The notes: generated by a model not told the origin, from the letters alone. Positions 1 to 11,065 are shown, counted from the first letter of the stretch. The stretch: 64,000 bases of DNA from Escherichia sp. E1V33 (GCF_004211955.1 NZ_RHJI01000023.1:62001-126000); one strand, 5' to 3'. Numbers and translations are program-made.

Positions 1-177
1 GTACAAATCTTCTTTCGAACCGAAGTAATAGGTGATGGCAGCGATATTCTGTCCGGCCTGGGCGGCTATCTCGCGGGTGGTGGCGTTCATTCCATATTCA
101 CCAAACTGCGCCAGTGCGGCAGCAATCAGCTGTTTTTTCGCCTGTTCACCCTTGATTGTCATGGCAGGATTATTCAT
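1..177 (-). CDS. cecR: CecR (YbiH) TetR-family regulator, N-terminal 59 residues only
   Basis: This is the 5' part of a TetR-type repressor gene that runs off the left edge of the window. The 59 visible residues form the DNA-binding domain: a first helix ending in [10 protein letters not shown], then [10 protein letters not shown] and the [12 protein letters not shown] recognition region typical of TetR proteins. They match E. coli CecR, which regulates genes affecting cefoperazone and chloramphenicol sensitivity. I chose the MNNP start at 177, as in K-12; an in-frame ATG at 189 would add four residues. The gene diverges from rhlE, and a perfect inverted repeat lies just upstream. Confidence 0.93.
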
Positions 178-190
178 CGCACAGTCCATT

Positions 191-212
191 CTTAATCAAA
201 TGATTGATTAAG
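191..212. promoter_or_regulatory. Perfect 9-bp inverted repeat, probable CecR operator
   Basis: The arms CTTAATCAA (191-199) and TTGATTAAG (204-212) are exact reverse complements around the spacer ATGA. The size and symmetry suit a TetR-family dimer. The site lies 14 bp before the cecR start, in the divergent cecR/rhlE promoter region. Autoregulation and rhlE control are inferred from position and from what is known of CecR. Confidence 0.75.
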
Positions 213-405
213 ATTATGACTCCATATGGGAGTTGTCCAGTATGGCTAAGAATTTTGGCTACGCCAGTCACAGGGATAATTTATGCGCTGTGTCACAAAA
301 ACTGCTACACTCCGCTCCCTCATGACATTGTGGTTTTTGTCATTTTCCTTTTCAGTATCTCCCTGAAAACTACACCGGTAACGGTCGGGGCGGTTCGGAG
401 TAGTT

Positions 406-1770
406 ATGTCTTTCGATTCTTTGGGTTTAAGCCCTGATATCCTGCGCGCCGTTGCCGAGCAAGGTTACCGTGAACCCACCCCTATTCAGCAGCAGGCGAT
501 CCCTGCGGTGCTGGAAGGCCGCGACCTGATGGCTAGCGCCCAGACCGGCACCGGCAAAACAGCGGGCTTTACGCTGCCGCTGTTGCAACACCTGATCACT
601 CGCCAGCCGCACGCCAAAGGGCATCGTCCGGTACGTGCTCTCATTCTTACCCCGACCCGTGAACTGGCTGCGCAGATTGGCGAAAACGTCCGTGATTACA
701 GCAAATACCTGAACATTCGTTCGCTGGTGGTGTTTGGCGGTGTCAGCATTAACCCACAAATGATGAAGTTGCGCGGCGGCGTTGATGTGCTGGTGGCAAC
801 GCCGGGACGTTTGCTGGACCTGGAACATCAGAATGCAGTGAAGCTGGATCAGGTTGAAATCCTCGTCCTCGATGAAGCTGACCGCATGCTCGACATGGGC
901 TTTATCCACGATATCCGTCGCGTGTTAACAAAACTACCTGCGAAGCGCCAGAACCTGTTGTTCTCCGCGACCTTCTCTGACGATATTAAAGCCCTGGCGG
1001 AAAAACTGTTGCACAACCCGCTGGAAATCGAAGTGGCACGCCGCAATACCGCGTCTGATCAGGTGACCCAGCATGTTCACTTTGTTGATAAGAAGCGCAA
1101 ACGCGAATTGCTGTCGCACATGATTGGGAAAGGGAACTGGCAGCAGGTGCTGGTGTTTACCCGTACCAAACATGGCGCTAACCATCTCGCTGAACAGCTT
1201 AATAAAGATGGCATCCGTAGTGCGGCGATCCACGGTAATAAATCGCAAGGTGCGCGTACCCGTGCGCTGGCTGATTTTAAATCGGGCGATATTCGTGTAC
1301 TGGTGGCAACTGACATCGCTGCGCGCGGTCTGGATATCGAAGAGTTGCCGCACGTCGTCAACTATGAACTGCCAAACGTACCGGAAGATTATGTCCACCG
1401 TATCGGGCGTACCGGTCGTGCCGCAGCCACCGGAGAAGCGTTGTCGTTGGTGTGTGTTGATGAACACAAACTGCTGCGTGATATCGAAAAATTGCTGAAA
1501 AAAGAGATCCCGCGCATTGCGATTCCGGGCTATGAGCCGGACCCGTCAATCAAAGCCGAACCGATCCAGAACGGTCGCCAGCAACGTGGCGGCGGTGGTC
1601 GTGGGCAGGGCGGTGGTCGCGGTCAACAGCAACCACGCCGTGCGGAAAGTGGTGCGAAGTCTGGTAACGCGAAACCTGGAGAAAAGCCGTCTCGTCGCCT
1701 CGGCGATGCCAAACCAACTGGCGAGCAACAACGTCGTCGCCGTCCGCGTAAACCTGCCGCTGCGCAGTAA
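406..1770 (+). CDS. rhlE: ATP-dependent RNA helicase RhlE (DEAD-box)
   Basis: A DEAD-box RNA helicase that unwinds short RNA duplexes in the cytoplasm and acts in ribosome maturation and RNA turnover. Motifs run in the family order: Q motif near residues 20-29, Walker A AQTGTGKT (45-52), PTRELA (83-88), GG (111-112), TPGR (132-135), DEAD (156-159), SAT (187-189), and in the second RecA domain [10 protein letters not shown] and HRIGRTGR. The tail from about residue 390 is basic and rich in Gly, Arg and Gln, as in RhlE, and probably contacts RNA. The length, 454 residues, equals K-12 RhlE. GGAG precedes the start. Confidence 0.97.
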   Translation: MSFDSLGLSPDILRAVAEQGYREPTPIQQQAIPAVLEGRDLMASAQTGTGKTAGFTLPLLQHLITRQPHAKGHRPVRALILTPTRELAAQIGENVRDYSKYLNIRSLVVFGGVSINPQMMKLRGGVDVLVATPGRLLDLEHQNAVKLDQVEILVLDEADRMLDMGFIHDIRRVLTKLPAKRQNLLFSATFSDDIKALAEKLLHNPLEIEVARRNTASDQVTQHVHFVDKKRKRELLSHMIGKGNWQQVLVFTRTKHGANHLAEQLNKDGIRSAAIHGNKSQGARTRALADFKSGDIRVLVATDIAARGLDIEELPHVVNYELPNVPEDYVHRIGRTGRAAATGEALSLVCVDEHKLLRDIEKLLKKEIPRIAIPGYEPDPSIKAEPIQNGRQQRGGGGRGQGGGRGQQQPRRAESGAKSGNAKPGEKPSRRLGDAKPTGEQQRRRRPRKPAAAQ

Positions 1771-1776
1771 TCTTTG

Positions 1777-1797
1777 ATGCCGGGCGATGCCCGGCAT
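1777..1797 (+). terminator. Hairpin after rhlE
   Basis: ATGCCGGGC (1777-1785) pairs perfectly with GCCCGGCAT (1789-1797) around a 3-nt loop, seven bases past the rhlE stop. No U-tract follows, so it may protect the mRNA 3' end, together with the adjacent REP elements, rather than act as a classical terminator. Confidence 0.5.
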
Positions 1798-1820
1798 GAG
1801 ACTGATGACAAACGCAAAAC

Positions 1821-1920
1821 TGCCTGATGCGCTACGCTTATCAGGCCTACGTGAACTCTGCAGTATATTGAATTTGCATGCTTTTGTAGGCCAGATAAGG
1901 CGCTCGCGCCGCATCCGGCA
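1821..1920. repeat. BIME: two inverted REP palindromes
   Basis: Two REP units in opposite orientation: 1821-1850, starting TGCCTGATGCGCTACG, and 1886-1920, ending GCCGCATCCGGCA. They are separated by an AT-rich spacer. They fill the convergent rhlE/ybiA gap. The whole block, including its spacer, recurs in altered form after ybiT near 27.12-27.22 kb. Confidence 0.85.
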
Positions 1921-2003
1921 TTTCACAACAAGCACTTGTCAGCAATTTGAGAACACGGCAAAAAGATTTCTCTGTTTTACCGCCCCTCTAGTCACCCGAT
2001 ACG

Positions 2004-2486
2004 TTACTTCTCCATAGCCAATTGTTCGCGCAACTCCATTAAAAGGTAGCCCAGGCGATTCTTACCCTTACCATTACCACCGTCTCCCCAGTAAGCATCA
2101 TTTTCCGTATGCTCAACCAGTTTTGCGGGCGCGGTTGCCAGCAAGAGCGCACGCAGTTCTGCATGCTGTTCGAATTTAGCGCGAAGCGCTTTACGCATAA
2201 CCTGTTCTTTGACCGACTCCCAGTTTTTACGCAGAGACTTAGAACGATCGCGCCCCATGCGTGCGGCGACCATGGGGGAAGAAACCCGACGGATCTCTTC
2301 GCGGTATTTTTCATCAAGAAATTTTTGTGCCTGGAAATAGTGTTCTGAGGTGGGCCAGGTTTTCCCGTCAACATTAATGGGCCAGGCGGCAAAGTTAGAA
2401 AAATCACCGTAGTCGTCGCCGGTGCTATAGAAATTTATGGTGGTGTCTTGCATGACGTGTAGGATCCTTTGTGCTCGAATGGGCAT
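2004..2486 (-). CDS. ybiA: YbiA, N-glycosidase of the YbiA/DUF1768 family
   Basis: A 160-residue protein of the YbiA family. Members are reported to hydrolyse the N-glycosidic bond of reactive early intermediates of riboflavin synthesis, and the E. coli gene is also linked to swarming. The conserved core is visible: FSNFAAWPI near residues 29-37, WPTSEHYFQAQKF near 44-56, and the C-terminal AYWGDGG and GKNRLG elements. It matches K-12 YbiA in length with few substitutions. It lies head to head with dinG, and the dinG LexA box sits in the shared upstream region. Confidence 0.93.
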   Translation of the reverse strand: MPIRAQRILHVMQDTTINFYSTGDDYGDFSNFAAWPINVDGKTWPTSEHYFQAQKFLDEKYREEIRRVSSPMVAARMGRDRSKSLRKNWESVKEQVMRKALRAKFEQHAELRALLLATAPAKLVEHTENDAYWGDGGNGKGKNRLGYLLMELREQLAMEK

Positions 2487-2571
2487 TAAACCGCATTATG
2501 TTGGTGGTTATTGCGAGCCGCTTTCCAGAAACAGAAAAACCATTACCCCTGAAAACCGAAAAATGCCACAA

Positions 2572-2591
2572 TATTGGCTGTTTATACAGTA
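2572..2591 (+). promoter_or_regulatory. LexA box (SOS operator) of dinG-ybiB
   Basis: The 20-bp sequence begins TATTGGCTG and ends ATACAGTA, matching the LexA consensus with a strong right half-site and a weaker left one. It lies 15 bp before the dinG ATG. dinG is an established DNA-damage-inducible LexA target. Confidence 0.85.
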
Positions 2592-2605
2592 TTTCAGGTT
2601 TTCTC

Positions 2606-4756
2606 ATGGCATTAACCGCCGCGCTTAAAGCGCAAATTGCCGCCTGGTATAAGGCGCTTCAGGAACAGATCCCCGACTTTATTCCCCGTGCGCCGCAGCG
2701 GCAGATGATTGCGGACGTCGCCAAAACGCTGGCCGGAGAAGAAGGGAGGCATCTGGCGATTGAAGCGCCCACCGGCGTTGGGAAAACGCTCTCCTATTTG
2801 ATCCCCGGCATCGCCATTGCCCGCGAAGAGCAAAAAACGCTGGTGGTGAGTACCGCCAACGTGGCGTTGCAGGATCAGATCTACAGCAAAGATTTGCCAC
2901 TGCTGAAAAAGATCATTCCCGATCTTAAATTCACTGCCGCTTTTGGGCGTGGGCGCTACGTTTGCCCGCGTAATCTGACGGCGCTCGCCAGCACTGAACC
3001 CACGCAACAGGATCTGCTGGCGTTTCTTGATGACGAACTGACACCGAACAATCAGGAAGAGCAAAAACGTTGCGCGAAGCTGAAGGGCGATCTCGACACT
3101 TATAAATGGGATGGTCTGCGCGATCATACGGATATCGCTATAGATGACGATCTCTGGCGTCGTTTGAGCACCGACAAGGCCAGTTGCCTCAACCGCAACT
3201 GTTACTACTATCGTGAATGCCCGTTTTTTGTTGCTCGTCGGGAGATTCAGGAAGCAGAAGTGGTGGTAGCAAACCATGCGCTGGTGATGGCAGCGATGGA
3301 AAGCGAAGCCGTATTACCGGACCCGAAAAATTTACTGCTGGTGCTGGATGAAGGTCATCACCTGCCGGATGTGGCGCGGGATGCGCTGGAGATGAGCGCC
3401 GAAATCACCGCGCCCTGGTATCGGCTACAGCTGGACTTGTTCACGAAACTGGTCGCTACCTGCATGGAGCAGTTTCGCCCGAAGACAATCCCACCGCTGG
3501 CGATCCCTGAACGTTTGAATGCGCATTGTGAAGAGTTGTATGAGCTTATCGCCTCGTTAAACAACATTCTCAATCTCTACATGCCTGCCGGGCAGGAGGC
3601 AGAGCACCGTTTCGCGATGGGCGAACTGCCTGATGAAGTGCTGGAGATCTGTCAGCGGCTGGCAAAACTCACCGAGATGCTGCGTGGTCTGGCGGAGTTG
3701 TTTCTTAACGACTTAAGTGAGAAAACCGGTAGTCACGACATTGTTCGTCTGCATCGGTTGATTTTGCAGATGAACCGCGCGTTGGGGATGTTCGAGGCGC
3801 AAAGCAAACTCTGGCGGCTGGCTTCGCTGGCGCAATCTTCCGGTGCGCCCGTCACTAAATGGGCGACGCGAGAAGAGCGTGACGGGCAGCTACATCTCTG
3901 GTTTCACTGCGTGGGAATACGTGTCAGCGATCAGCTGGAAAGGCTGCTGTGGCGCAGTATTCCGCACATTATTGTCACTTCCGCGACCTTACGTTCGCTG
4001 AACAGTTTTTCGCGTTTGCAGGAGATGAGCGGGCTGAAAGAGAAAGCGGGCGACCGCTTTGTGGCGCTGGATTCGCCCTTTAACCACTGCGAACAGGGCA
4101 AAATTGTTATTCCACGGATGCGCTATGAGCCTTCCATCGACAACGAAGAACAGCATATTGCCGAAATGGCGGCCTTTTTCCGTAAGCAGGTGGAGAGTAA
4201 AAAACATCTCGGTATGTTAGTACTGTTTGCCAGCGGGCGTGCGATGCAGCGGTTTCTCGACTACGTGACAGATTTACGGTTGATGTTGCTGGTGCAGGGC
4301 GATCAGCCGCGCTCTCGCTTAGTTGAACTGCATCGCAAACGTGTTACTAACGGTGAGCGCAGCGTACTGGTTGGTTTACAGTCTTTTGCCGAAGGGCTGG
4401 ATCTGAAAGGTGAACTGCTCAGCCAGGTGCATATCCACAAAATCGCTTTTCCGCCTATCGACAGCCCGGTGGTGATCACCGAAGGGGAATGGCTGAAAAG
4501 CCTCAACCGCTATCCATTTGAGGTGCAAAGCCTGCCGAGCGCCTCGTTTAACCTGATTCAGCAGGTTGGGCGACTGATTCGAAGCCACGGTTGCTGGGGC
4601 GAAGTGGTGATTTACGATAAACGCTTGCTGACCAAAAATTATGGCAAGCGACTACTGGATGCATTACCGGTATTTCCGATAGAGCAACCGGAAGTCCCTG
4701 AAGGTATAGTTAAAAAGAAAGAAAAAACGAAATCCCCACGCCGTCGGCGGCGTTAA
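2606..4756 (+). CDS. dinG: DinG, SOS-induced iron-sulfur DNA helicase (XPD-like, 5'-3')
   Basis: A superfamily 2 helicase that unwinds DNA forks, R-loops and other structures after DNA damage. The ATG at 2606 gives the family length of 716 residues; the open frame continues upstream through the LexA box, so earlier ATGs are unlikely. Seen in the sequence: Walker A APTGVGKT (54-61), the four 4Fe-4S cysteines C120, C194, C199 and C205, DEGH at 248-251, SATL in motif III, and QQVGRLIRS (motif VI) near the C-terminus. The last residues are strongly basic. It is followed after 27 bp by ybiB, so the two probably form an SOS operon. Confidence 0.97.
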   Translation: MALTAALKAQIAAWYKALQEQIPDFIPRAPQRQMIADVAKTLAGEEGRHLAIEAPTGVGKTLSYLIPGIAIAREEQKTLVVSTANVALQDQIYSKDLPLLKKIIPDLKFTAAFGRGRYVCPRNLTALASTEPTQQDLLAFLDDELTPNNQEEQKRCAKLKGDLDTYKWDGLRDHTDIAIDDDLWRRLSTDKASCLNRNCYYYRECPFFVARREIQEAEVVVANHALVMAAMESEAVLPDPKNLLLVLDEGHHLPDVARDALEMSAEITAPWYRLQLDLFTKLVATCMEQFRPKTIPPLAIPERLNAHCEELYELIASLNNILNLYMPAGQEAEHRFAMGELPDEVLEICQRLAKLTEMLRGLAELFLNDLSEKTGSHDIVRLHRLILQMNRALGMFEAQSKLWRLASLAQSSGAPVTKWATREERDGQLHLWFHCVGIRVSDQLERLLWRSIPHIIVTSATLRSLNSFSRLQEMSGLKEKAGDRFVALDSPFNHCEQGKIVIPRMRYEPSIDNEEQHIAEMAAFFRKQVESKKHLGMLVLFASGRAMQRFLDYVTDLRLMLLVQGDQPRSRLVELHRKRVTNGERSVLVGLQSFAEGLDLKGELLSQVHIHKIAFPPIDSPVVITEGEWLKSLNRYPFEVQSLPSASFNLIQQVGRLIRSHGCWGEVVIYDKRLLTKNYGKRLLDALPVFPIEQPEVPEGIVKKKEKTKSPRRRRR

Positions 4757-4783
4757 TGATGTGAGTCAGGTAAGGAGTCGTAA

Positions 4784-5746
<963 letters not shown>

Positions 5747-5758
5747 GTTCTCCCCCAG

Positions 5759-5785
5759 CCGGATGATCACTGTCATCCGGTCTTT
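5759..5785 (+). terminator. Terminator after ybiB
   Basis: CCGGATGA (5759-5766) pairs with TCATCCGG (5773-5780) around a 6-nt loop and is followed by TCTTT. It lies 12 bases past the ybiB stop. Confidence 0.75.
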
Positions 5786-5886
5786 ACTCCTCAGCAAAAT
5801 CAAAGTGCAGCATCTTGATTGACCTTCCCGTGTGCGGCGCGCAGCATAAAAAAGCAACAGGCATATAACGTAAAAAGGAGTTAACC

Positions 5887-6957
5887 ATGGAAAGTGGACG
5901 TCGTTTTCATGCCCAGACGCTGCACAACTTTATCCTGGCTGTGTTTCGTCAGATGGGTAGCGAGGAACAGGAAGCAAAACTAGTAGCAGATCATTTAATT
6001 GCGGCAAATCTGGCAGGACATGATTCACATGGTATTGGCATGATCCCTAACTATGTGCGTTCCTGGCAGCAGGGCTATTTGCAACTCAACCATCACGCCA
6101 AAATTGTCAAAGATGTGGGGGCAATGGTCACGCTTGATGGCGATCGCGCATGTGGTCAGGTAGCTGCATATGAGGCAATGGTGCTGGGGATTGAAAAAGC
6201 ACGCCAGCACGGCATTGCCGCCATAGCGCTGAGTAACTCACATCATATCGGGCGTATCGGTTATTGGGCGGAACAGTGTGCGGCGGCGGGATTCGTCTCT
6301 ATCCACTTTGTCAGTGTGGTCGGGAGTAAGGCTGTTGCGCCGTTTCATGGCCGGGACAGTCGCTTAGGCACAAATCCATTTTGCGTCGTCTTTCCTCGAA
6401 AGGATGGTTTCCCGCTGCTGCTTGATTACGCGACCAGCACCATTGCGTTTGGTAAAACGCGTGTCGCCTGGCATAAAGGCGTACCCGTGCCGCCAGGTTG
6501 CCTGATTGATGCTAACGGTATGCCAACGACCAATCCGGCGGTAATGCAGGAGCCTCCGTTGGGAGCGTTACTGAGTTTTGCTGAACATAAAGGCTACGCC
6601 CTGGCGGTGATGTGCGAAATTCTTGGTGGGGCGCTTTCTGGCGGTAAAACCACCCATCAGGACACATTGCAGAGTAGTCCCGATGCCGGTTTTAACTGCA
6701 TGACCACCATTATCGTTAATCCGGCGTTGTTCGGTGCGCCGGAATGCACAGCGCAGACCGAAGCCTTTACCCAGTGGGTGAAAGCCTCGCCGCATGATGA
6801 AGATAAACCGATTTTGCTGCCGGGCGAGTGGGAAGTAAATATGCGCCGTGAACGGCAGGAGTTTGGGATCCCACTAGATGCCGGAAGCTGGCAGGCCATT
6901 TGTGATGCGGCGCGACAGATTGGTATGCCGGAAGAGACATTGCAGACTTTCTGCTAA
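5887..6957 (+). CDS. ybiC: YbiC (HcxB), malate/lactate-type NAD(P)H oxidoreductase
   Basis: A dehydrogenase of the MDH2/LDH2 (Ldh2-like) family; E. coli YbiC is described as hydroxycarboxylate dehydrogenase B, acting on short 2-hydroxy acids and their keto forms. Family landmarks are visible: DHLIAANLAGHDSHGI near residues 38-53, the SNSHHIGRIGYW segment, and GYALAVMCEILGGALSGG. An AAGGAG precedes the ATG. The protein ends after TLQTFC with TAA (6955-6957). The next in-frame codons CAA TTA GCC AGC TAA look like the remainder of a longer C-terminus: K-12 YbiC, from memory, is 361 residues, so this one appears 5 residues short because of a CAA-to-TAA change. Confidence 0.94.
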   Translation: MESGRRFHAQTLHNFILAVFRQMGSEEQEAKLVADHLIAANLAGHDSHGIGMIPNYVRSWQQGYLQLNHHAKIVKDVGAMVTLDGDRACGQVAAYEAMVLGIEKARQHGIAAIALSNSHHIGRIGYWAEQCAAAGFVSIHFVSVVGSKAVAPFHGRDSRLGTNPFCVVFPRKDGFPLLLDYATSTIAFGKTRVAWHKGVPVPPGCLIDANGMPTTNPAVMQEPPLGALLSFAEHKGYALAVMCEILGGALSGGKTTHQDTLQSSPDAGFNCMTTIIVNPALFGAPECTAQTEAFTQWVKASPHDEDKPILLPGEWEVNMRRERQEFGIPLDAGSWQAICDAARQIGMPEETLQTFC

Positions 6958-6970
6958 CAATTAGCCAGCT

Positions 6971-6999
6971 AAAAAAAGCCCGTCCAGTGACGGACGGGC
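6971..6999 (-). terminator. Terminator for leftward transcripts
   Basis: GCCCGTCC (6978-6985) pairs with GGACGGGC (6992-6999). Seven A residues on the left side become a U-tract for leftward RNA. It would stop transcription arriving from ybiJ and also sits just past ybiC. Confidence 0.7.
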
Positions 7000-7119
7000 A
7001 AACAAGGGTAACATAGGATCAATGAGGGTTAGAGCACATGCGTCTGTCGGCAAACAGACAGGGAAATACTTGTGCTGGACGTAGCGTAAACGCCATATTC
7101 GACCAACGGTTCGGATTTT

Positions 7120-7196
7120 GTAGGCCTGATAAGACGCGGTAGCGTCGCATCAGGCATCTGTTGCCGGATGCGGCGTAAATGCCTTATCCGGCCAAC
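7120..7196. repeat. REP/BIME pair between ybiC and ybiJ
   Basis: Two inverted REP palindromes: 7121-7156, starting TAGGCCTGATAAG, and 7162-7195, starting TTGCCGGATGCGG. They lie immediately past the ybiJ stop codon on the minus strand. Confidence 0.85.
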
Positions 7197-7199
7197 GAA

Positions 7200-7460
7200 T
7201 TACTTATAGATAACTGCTGTACCGCTTAATTTATTGTTGTTGGTGGCGGAAGTAATGCTGTATCCACTCGCCCCGGCAGCCGCAGCCTTTTCAGCCAGTT
7301 TCGCTTCCAGAGCATCGAGAGTAGATGCGCCATCGGCAGATACTACGCCGATTTTATTCATGCTCTGGGCCTGAGATGCCGTTACCGGTTCCGCCGCAAA
7401 CACGCCAAATGACAGAGTTGAAAGAGCCATAGCAGCAACAACAGTTTTGATAGTTTTCAT
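7200..7460 (-). CDS. ybiJ: YbiJ, small periplasmic YhcN-family (DUF1471) protein
   Basis: An 86-residue secreted protein. Residues 1-22 form a signal peptide (MKTIK, a hydrophobic stretch, cleavage after FAA). The mature part is one DUF1471/YhcN domain, with the ALEAKLAEKAAAAGASGY helix and a C-terminal strand ending TAVIYK. Members of the family are linked to stress responses and biofilm; no specific activity is known for YbiJ. The ATG at 7460 gives the family length and a signal peptide; longer in-frame starts would bury it. Its paralogue McbA lies on the other side of fiu. Confidence 0.9.
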   Translation of the reverse strand: MKTIKTVVAAMALSTLSFGVFAAEPVTASQAQSMNKIGVVSADGASTLDALEAKLAEKAAAAGASGYSITSATNNNKLSGTAVIYK

Positions 7461-7723
7461 GATTAATCTCTCGCAGGTGATTTTGTTTAAGTGACGTTGT
7501 TTCGTCGATGTGATGAGTATCACGTTTTTTCGTGCGAGAGAAAATCGAAGAGAATTGACCACCTTGTTCAAATAAATTGATTGATATCTAACATACTGAT
7601 AAACCATTTATTTGTTGCACTTATGAACCAACTTTCTACCACGTGGCAGTCATGGCAGCGTTAAAGGCACGGAATGCCACGCAAAGTGCAAATTATATTC
7701 GCTCTACATCCCGCCAGTTGCAG

Positions 7724-7990
7724 TTAACGTAACTGGCTATCTTTCGAACCTCTGCGATTATATCCTGTATAAGCTGGTTTTTGTAAATCTTTCTCCTGCT
7801 GGCAATGAATACATAAGCGCACGCCAGGAATGGCTTCCCGACGGGCCTGTGGGATAGGTGCGCCGCACTCTTCACATTCATACAGGCTTTCGCCACGCGG
7901 AATTTCACCCCGGGCGCGGGCAATCGCATCTTCAATTGTACTGTTGATCTGTTCGTTGACGGCGTCATCGTTAGCCCAACCGGATGCCAT
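7724..7990 (-). CDS. ybiI: YbiI, DksA/TraR-type C4 zinc finger protein
   Basis: An 88-residue protein with a four-cysteine zinc finger (C39, C42, C60, C63: CEEC ... CIHC) of the DksA/TraR family. It lacks the long coiled coil of DksA. Its function is not established. It is the third gene of the fiu-ybiX-ybiI series, and its short distance from ybiX suggests co-transcription and iron control, which is an inference. Confidence 0.9.
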   Translation of the reverse strand: MASGWANDDAVNEQINSTIEDAIARARGEIPRGESLYECEECGAPIPQARREAIPGVRLCIHCQQEKDLQKPAYTGYNRRGSKDSQLR

Positions 7991-8063
7991 ATCGTCCTCC
8001 CCATATCAATGCTTGTACAGTTAAGTGTAGCTAATATAGGGACGAACTCAGGCAGTTCAAGAG

Positions 8064-8741
8064 TCAGATCTCCGACCATTCCCGCAGCAGGTTATGATAA
8101 AGATTGAGCAGCGACAGGATCTCTTCACTTTCGCCATATCGGCTTTTCAGCGACTGAATATTGTTGTCCAGTTCAAACAGCATGGCGCGCTTTTTATCAT
8201 CGCGGATCATCGACTGGATCCACATAAATGATGCCACTCGCACGCCGCGGGTTACGGGTGTCACGCAATGCAGGCTGCTGGAGGGATACAACACCAGATC
8301 ACCTGCCGGGAGTTTTACCCGATGTTGTCCGAAGGTGTCATTAACGACCAGTTCGCCGCCGTCGTAGCTTTGTGGATCGCTTAAAAACAGCGTGGCAGAA
8401 AGGTCAGTGCGCATCCAGCCGTTTTGTGGATGGCTGCGTACTGCGCCATCCACATGAAAACCATAGGTTTCATTGTTCTGATAACGATTAAACAGCGGGG
8501 TGGAAAGGCTACGCGGTAAGGCAGCGGCAAAGAACAAAGCATGTTGGTTAACCGCGTTCAGCACCTCATTTTGCAGTGCGGCGTACAGGGCGCTGCGGGT
8601 GTCTACCTGTTGATTGTTCTTAACTTGTGCACCTTGTGCTCCGGTGGTGACGCGTCCATCCACCCATTCGGCTTGTTCCAGTTGTTCGCGAATCCGGGCG
8701 ACGTCCTGTGGCGATAGCACGCCAGGAATGTGGTACATCAT
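8064..8741 (-). CDS. ybiX: YbiX, PKHD-type Fe(II)/2-oxoglutarate dioxygenase (PiuC-like)
   Basis: A 225-residue hydroxylase of the PiuC/prolyl-4-hydroxylase type. The iron ligands are H96 and D98 (HVDG) and H158; R168 is in position to bind 2-oxoglutarate. The start at 8741 has GGAGA about 6 bases upstream and gives the K-12 length; an in-frame ATG 12 codons earlier has no such site. It begins 41 bases after fiu. Homologues (piuC) are regularly paired with catecholate siderophore receptors, suggesting a role in handling the imported compound; the substrate is unknown. Confidence 0.94.
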   Translation of the reverse strand: MMYHIPGVLSPQDVARIREQLEQAEWVDGRVTTGAQGAQVKNNQQVDTRSALYAALQNEVLNAVNQHALFFAAALPRSLSTPLFNRYQNNETYGFHVDGAVRSHPQNGWMRTDLSATLFLSDPQSYDGGELVVNDTFGQHRVKLPAGDLVLYPSSSLHCVTPVTRGVRVASFMWIQSMIRDDKKRAMLFELDNNIQSLKSRYGESEEILSLLNLYHNLLREWSEI

Positions 8742-8782
8742 ACAAGTTCTCCAAAAAGTGGGGCCTGCGCCCCACATCTGAA

Positions 8783-11065
8783 TCAGAAATGCATATTGGC
8801 GGTGAGCAAGAAGGTTCTTGGCTCGCCCGGGTGATAACGGTAGCCGCTCTTGTTGATTGAGGCGACGTAATCGGTATCAAACAGGTTGTAGACATTTAGC
8901 TGGAAGTCGAGATTGCGATTAACCCGATACCCCAGTTTGGCGTCGGCGACCCAATAACCTTCAGTAAATGCTGGCGTTCCCACCGCACCGTCTGAACCTT
9001 TATGCATACTGCCGATGTAGCGCGCGCCCGCACCAACGGAAATATCATCGGTTGCCTGATACTGGCTCCATAAGGTGAAGGCGTGCTCCGGCGTATACGG
9101 CAGCGATGAGGAACCATCCTGGGCGACATCAGCGCCATTTTTTATGGTCGCTTTCTGTTGGGTATATCCACCAATCACCTGCCACGCGGGAGTGATATTC
9201 CCGGCCACAGAGATCTCATAACCTTCGACGCGTTTCTTTCCGTATTGCGAGTAGGTCCCGTCATCATTCTGCTCAACTTCATTTTCAATGTCGGTACGGA
9301 ACAGCGCGGCGGTAAGTAGCAGGCGTTTATCCAGCACCTGCCATTTGGTGCCAATCTCACTGGTTTTGGCTTTCTGCGGTTTAAAGTCAGTCCGGCTGGC
9401 GCTGTTGCCGCTGCCAGACTGCGCAAGAGCGAAATTACTGCCGCCCGGCGGTTGCTGGGAAACCGCATAGTTCACGTAGATGTTGCCATTTTCTGTCAGG
9501 TGGTACAGTGCACCCGCTTTCCAGTTCACCAGATTGCCCGACTTGGCGGTGTCGACGGTGGTGACTGGAGAACCTTTTGCCACACCAGCTGGGCAGGTGA
9601 TGGCACCGCGTCCGCTGCCGCCGCAGGCGGTGGCACTGTCATATTCAGTATGATAATTATCCAGACGGATCCCGCCGTTCAGCTCAAAATCACGGGTGAT
9701 TTGCAGCGTATCGAAGGCATAAATTGCGAAGGTATCCGTCTGACCATTGGCGTTTGCGCCGTTGCGCGTCAGGCCGCCGGGATGAATGCTGCTGTCAGGA
9801 TGATAAATATTTACTGCCGGTAACGTCACCGGATTAACGCCGTAGTTGGTCTGCGTTTCACGGGTAAATTCCACGCCGGTACTGACATCATGACCGATAG
9901 AACCGGTATAAAATGTGGTGGTCAGGTTGGTCTGGTTGGTGAGAATTTTATTACTCACATCTTTGGTATTCGCTGTACGTGACCACGTCCAGCTATTCAC
10001 ATCGCTGGTGGGCTGAGTAATATTCGACGCCCCGCCCATAATCGCCGTCATCAGGTAATCCTGCTTCACGCGTGACCAACGCGTAGTGTTGCGAATGGTG
10101 GTGTTATCGTTGATGTCGTGCTCAAAACGCATAGTAGCGGTGTCGGTGGTCGAATCGTCGTAATCAGAATCCGTGCCATAAAAGTTATGAGTATCAACTT
10201 TTCCTGAATGATTCAGGGCCGCCGTTCCCGCAGATGGGGCAGAATAGCCCGGCAAACCGATGGTCGGAATGCCGCCGTCTGGCGTGTTGTGCTGGGTGAC
10301 ATGCAAATAATTAAGATACAAACGATTCGCTGTACCGAGGCCAAAAGCGACAGAAGGGGCGACGCCGTAACGCTCATTTTTGACTTTGTCGCGTCCGGCA
10401 TCATGCGTTTTTTCGCCCATCACATTCAGGCGCACCGCGGTGGTATCACCAATGACCTGATTGACGTCCAGCGTGCCGCGGCGGAACCAGGCGCTGCCAA
10501 TACTGGCGGAGGCGTCAATGCCGGAATCATTGCGCGGCTGCTTGCTGATCATATTGATCGAGCCAGTCGGCGCGCTGCGCCCGTAGTCGGTGCCGGACGG
10601 CCCTTTAATCACTTCGACCTGCTCGGTATTGAAGGTGTCGCGCGAGACGCTGCCGATATCGCGAATGCCATCAATATAAATACTGTTAGATGTATCGGCA
10701 CCGCGCATATAAATGGCGTCGCCAGTGGTGGAGTTACCGTTCTCACCCGCAAAAAACGCACCCACGCCGGGGACGTTTTTGAGCGCGTCGGTAAGGTTGG
10801 TTGCGCCCTGATCTTTAAGCACTTGTTCAGAAATCACCGTCATCGTGCGGGTAGTATCCGCTACCGGACGCGAGAATTTCGGATCGGCAGATTGTTGTGG
10901 TGCATAAAGCGAAGGCGTTGATGCTTCGACAACCAGCGTGTCATCAGCATTGTTTTGCCCTTCGGCGGAAAGTGCCTGTGCCACAGGCGTGATGCCAATA
11001 CAAAGACCGGCAAAGAACGTGAGCGAATGAAATTGTCTGGCAGGGAAATTGCGATTGTTTTCCAT
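8783..11065 (-). CDS. fiu: Fiu, TonB-dependent catecholate siderophore receptor
   Basis: A 760-residue outer-membrane receptor that imports ferric catecholates such as dihydroxybenzoylserine, driven by TonB-ExbBD; catechol-bearing beta-lactams also use it. After a signal peptide of about 31 residues (ending AQALS) comes a TonB box-like segment (DTLVVEAS), the plug domain ([20 protein letters not shown] onward), and a 22-strand barrel ending in ANMHF with a terminal Phe, the usual Bam signal. Length equals K-12 Fiu. Fur boxes lie upstream; ybiX and ybiI follow on the same strand. Confidence 0.97.
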   Translation of the reverse strand: MENNRNFPARQFHSLTFFAGLCIGITPVAQALSAEGQNNADDTLVVEASTPSLYAPQQSADPKFSRPVADTTRTMTVISEQVLKDQGATNLTDALKNVPGVGAFFAGENGNSTTGDAIYMRGADTSNSIYIDGIRDIGSVSRDTFNTEQVEVIKGPSGTDYGRSAPTGSINMISKQPRNDSGIDASASIGSAWFRRGTLDVNQVIGDTTAVRLNVMGEKTHDAGRDKVKNERYGVAPSVAFGLGTANRLYLNYLHVTQHNTPDGGIPTIGLPGYSAPSAGTAALNHSGKVDTHNFYGTDSDYDDSTTDTATMRFEHDINDNTTIRNTTRWSRVKQDYLMTAIMGGASNITQPTSDVNSWTWSRTANTKDVSNKILTNQTNLTTTFYTGSIGHDVSTGVEFTRETQTNYGVNPVTLPAVNIYHPDSSIHPGGLTRNGANANGQTDTFAIYAFDTLQITRDFELNGGIRLDNYHTEYDSATACGGSGRGAITCPAGVAKGSPVTTVDTAKSGNLVNWKAGALYHLTENGNIYVNYAVSQQPPGGSNFALAQSGSGNSASRTDFKPQKAKTSEIGTKWQVLDKRLLLTAALFRTDIENEVEQNDDGTYSQYGKKRVEGYEISVAGNITPAWQVIGGYTQQKATIKNGADVAQDGSSSLPYTPEHAFTLWSQYQATDDISVGAGARYIGSMHKGSDGAVGTPAFTEGYWVADAKLGYRVNRNLDFQLNVYNLFDTDYVASINKSGYRYHPGEPRTFLLTANMHF

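Noticed and set aside
2471..2605. 45-codon upstream extension of dinG
   Set aside because: It runs through the LexA operator and the promoter; the 716-residue start at 2606 agrees with the family.
10208..10921. 237-codon open frame opposite fiu
   Set aside because: It is fully antisense to a conserved gene, has no ribosome site and a composition typical of a reverse reading of GC-rich coding DNA.
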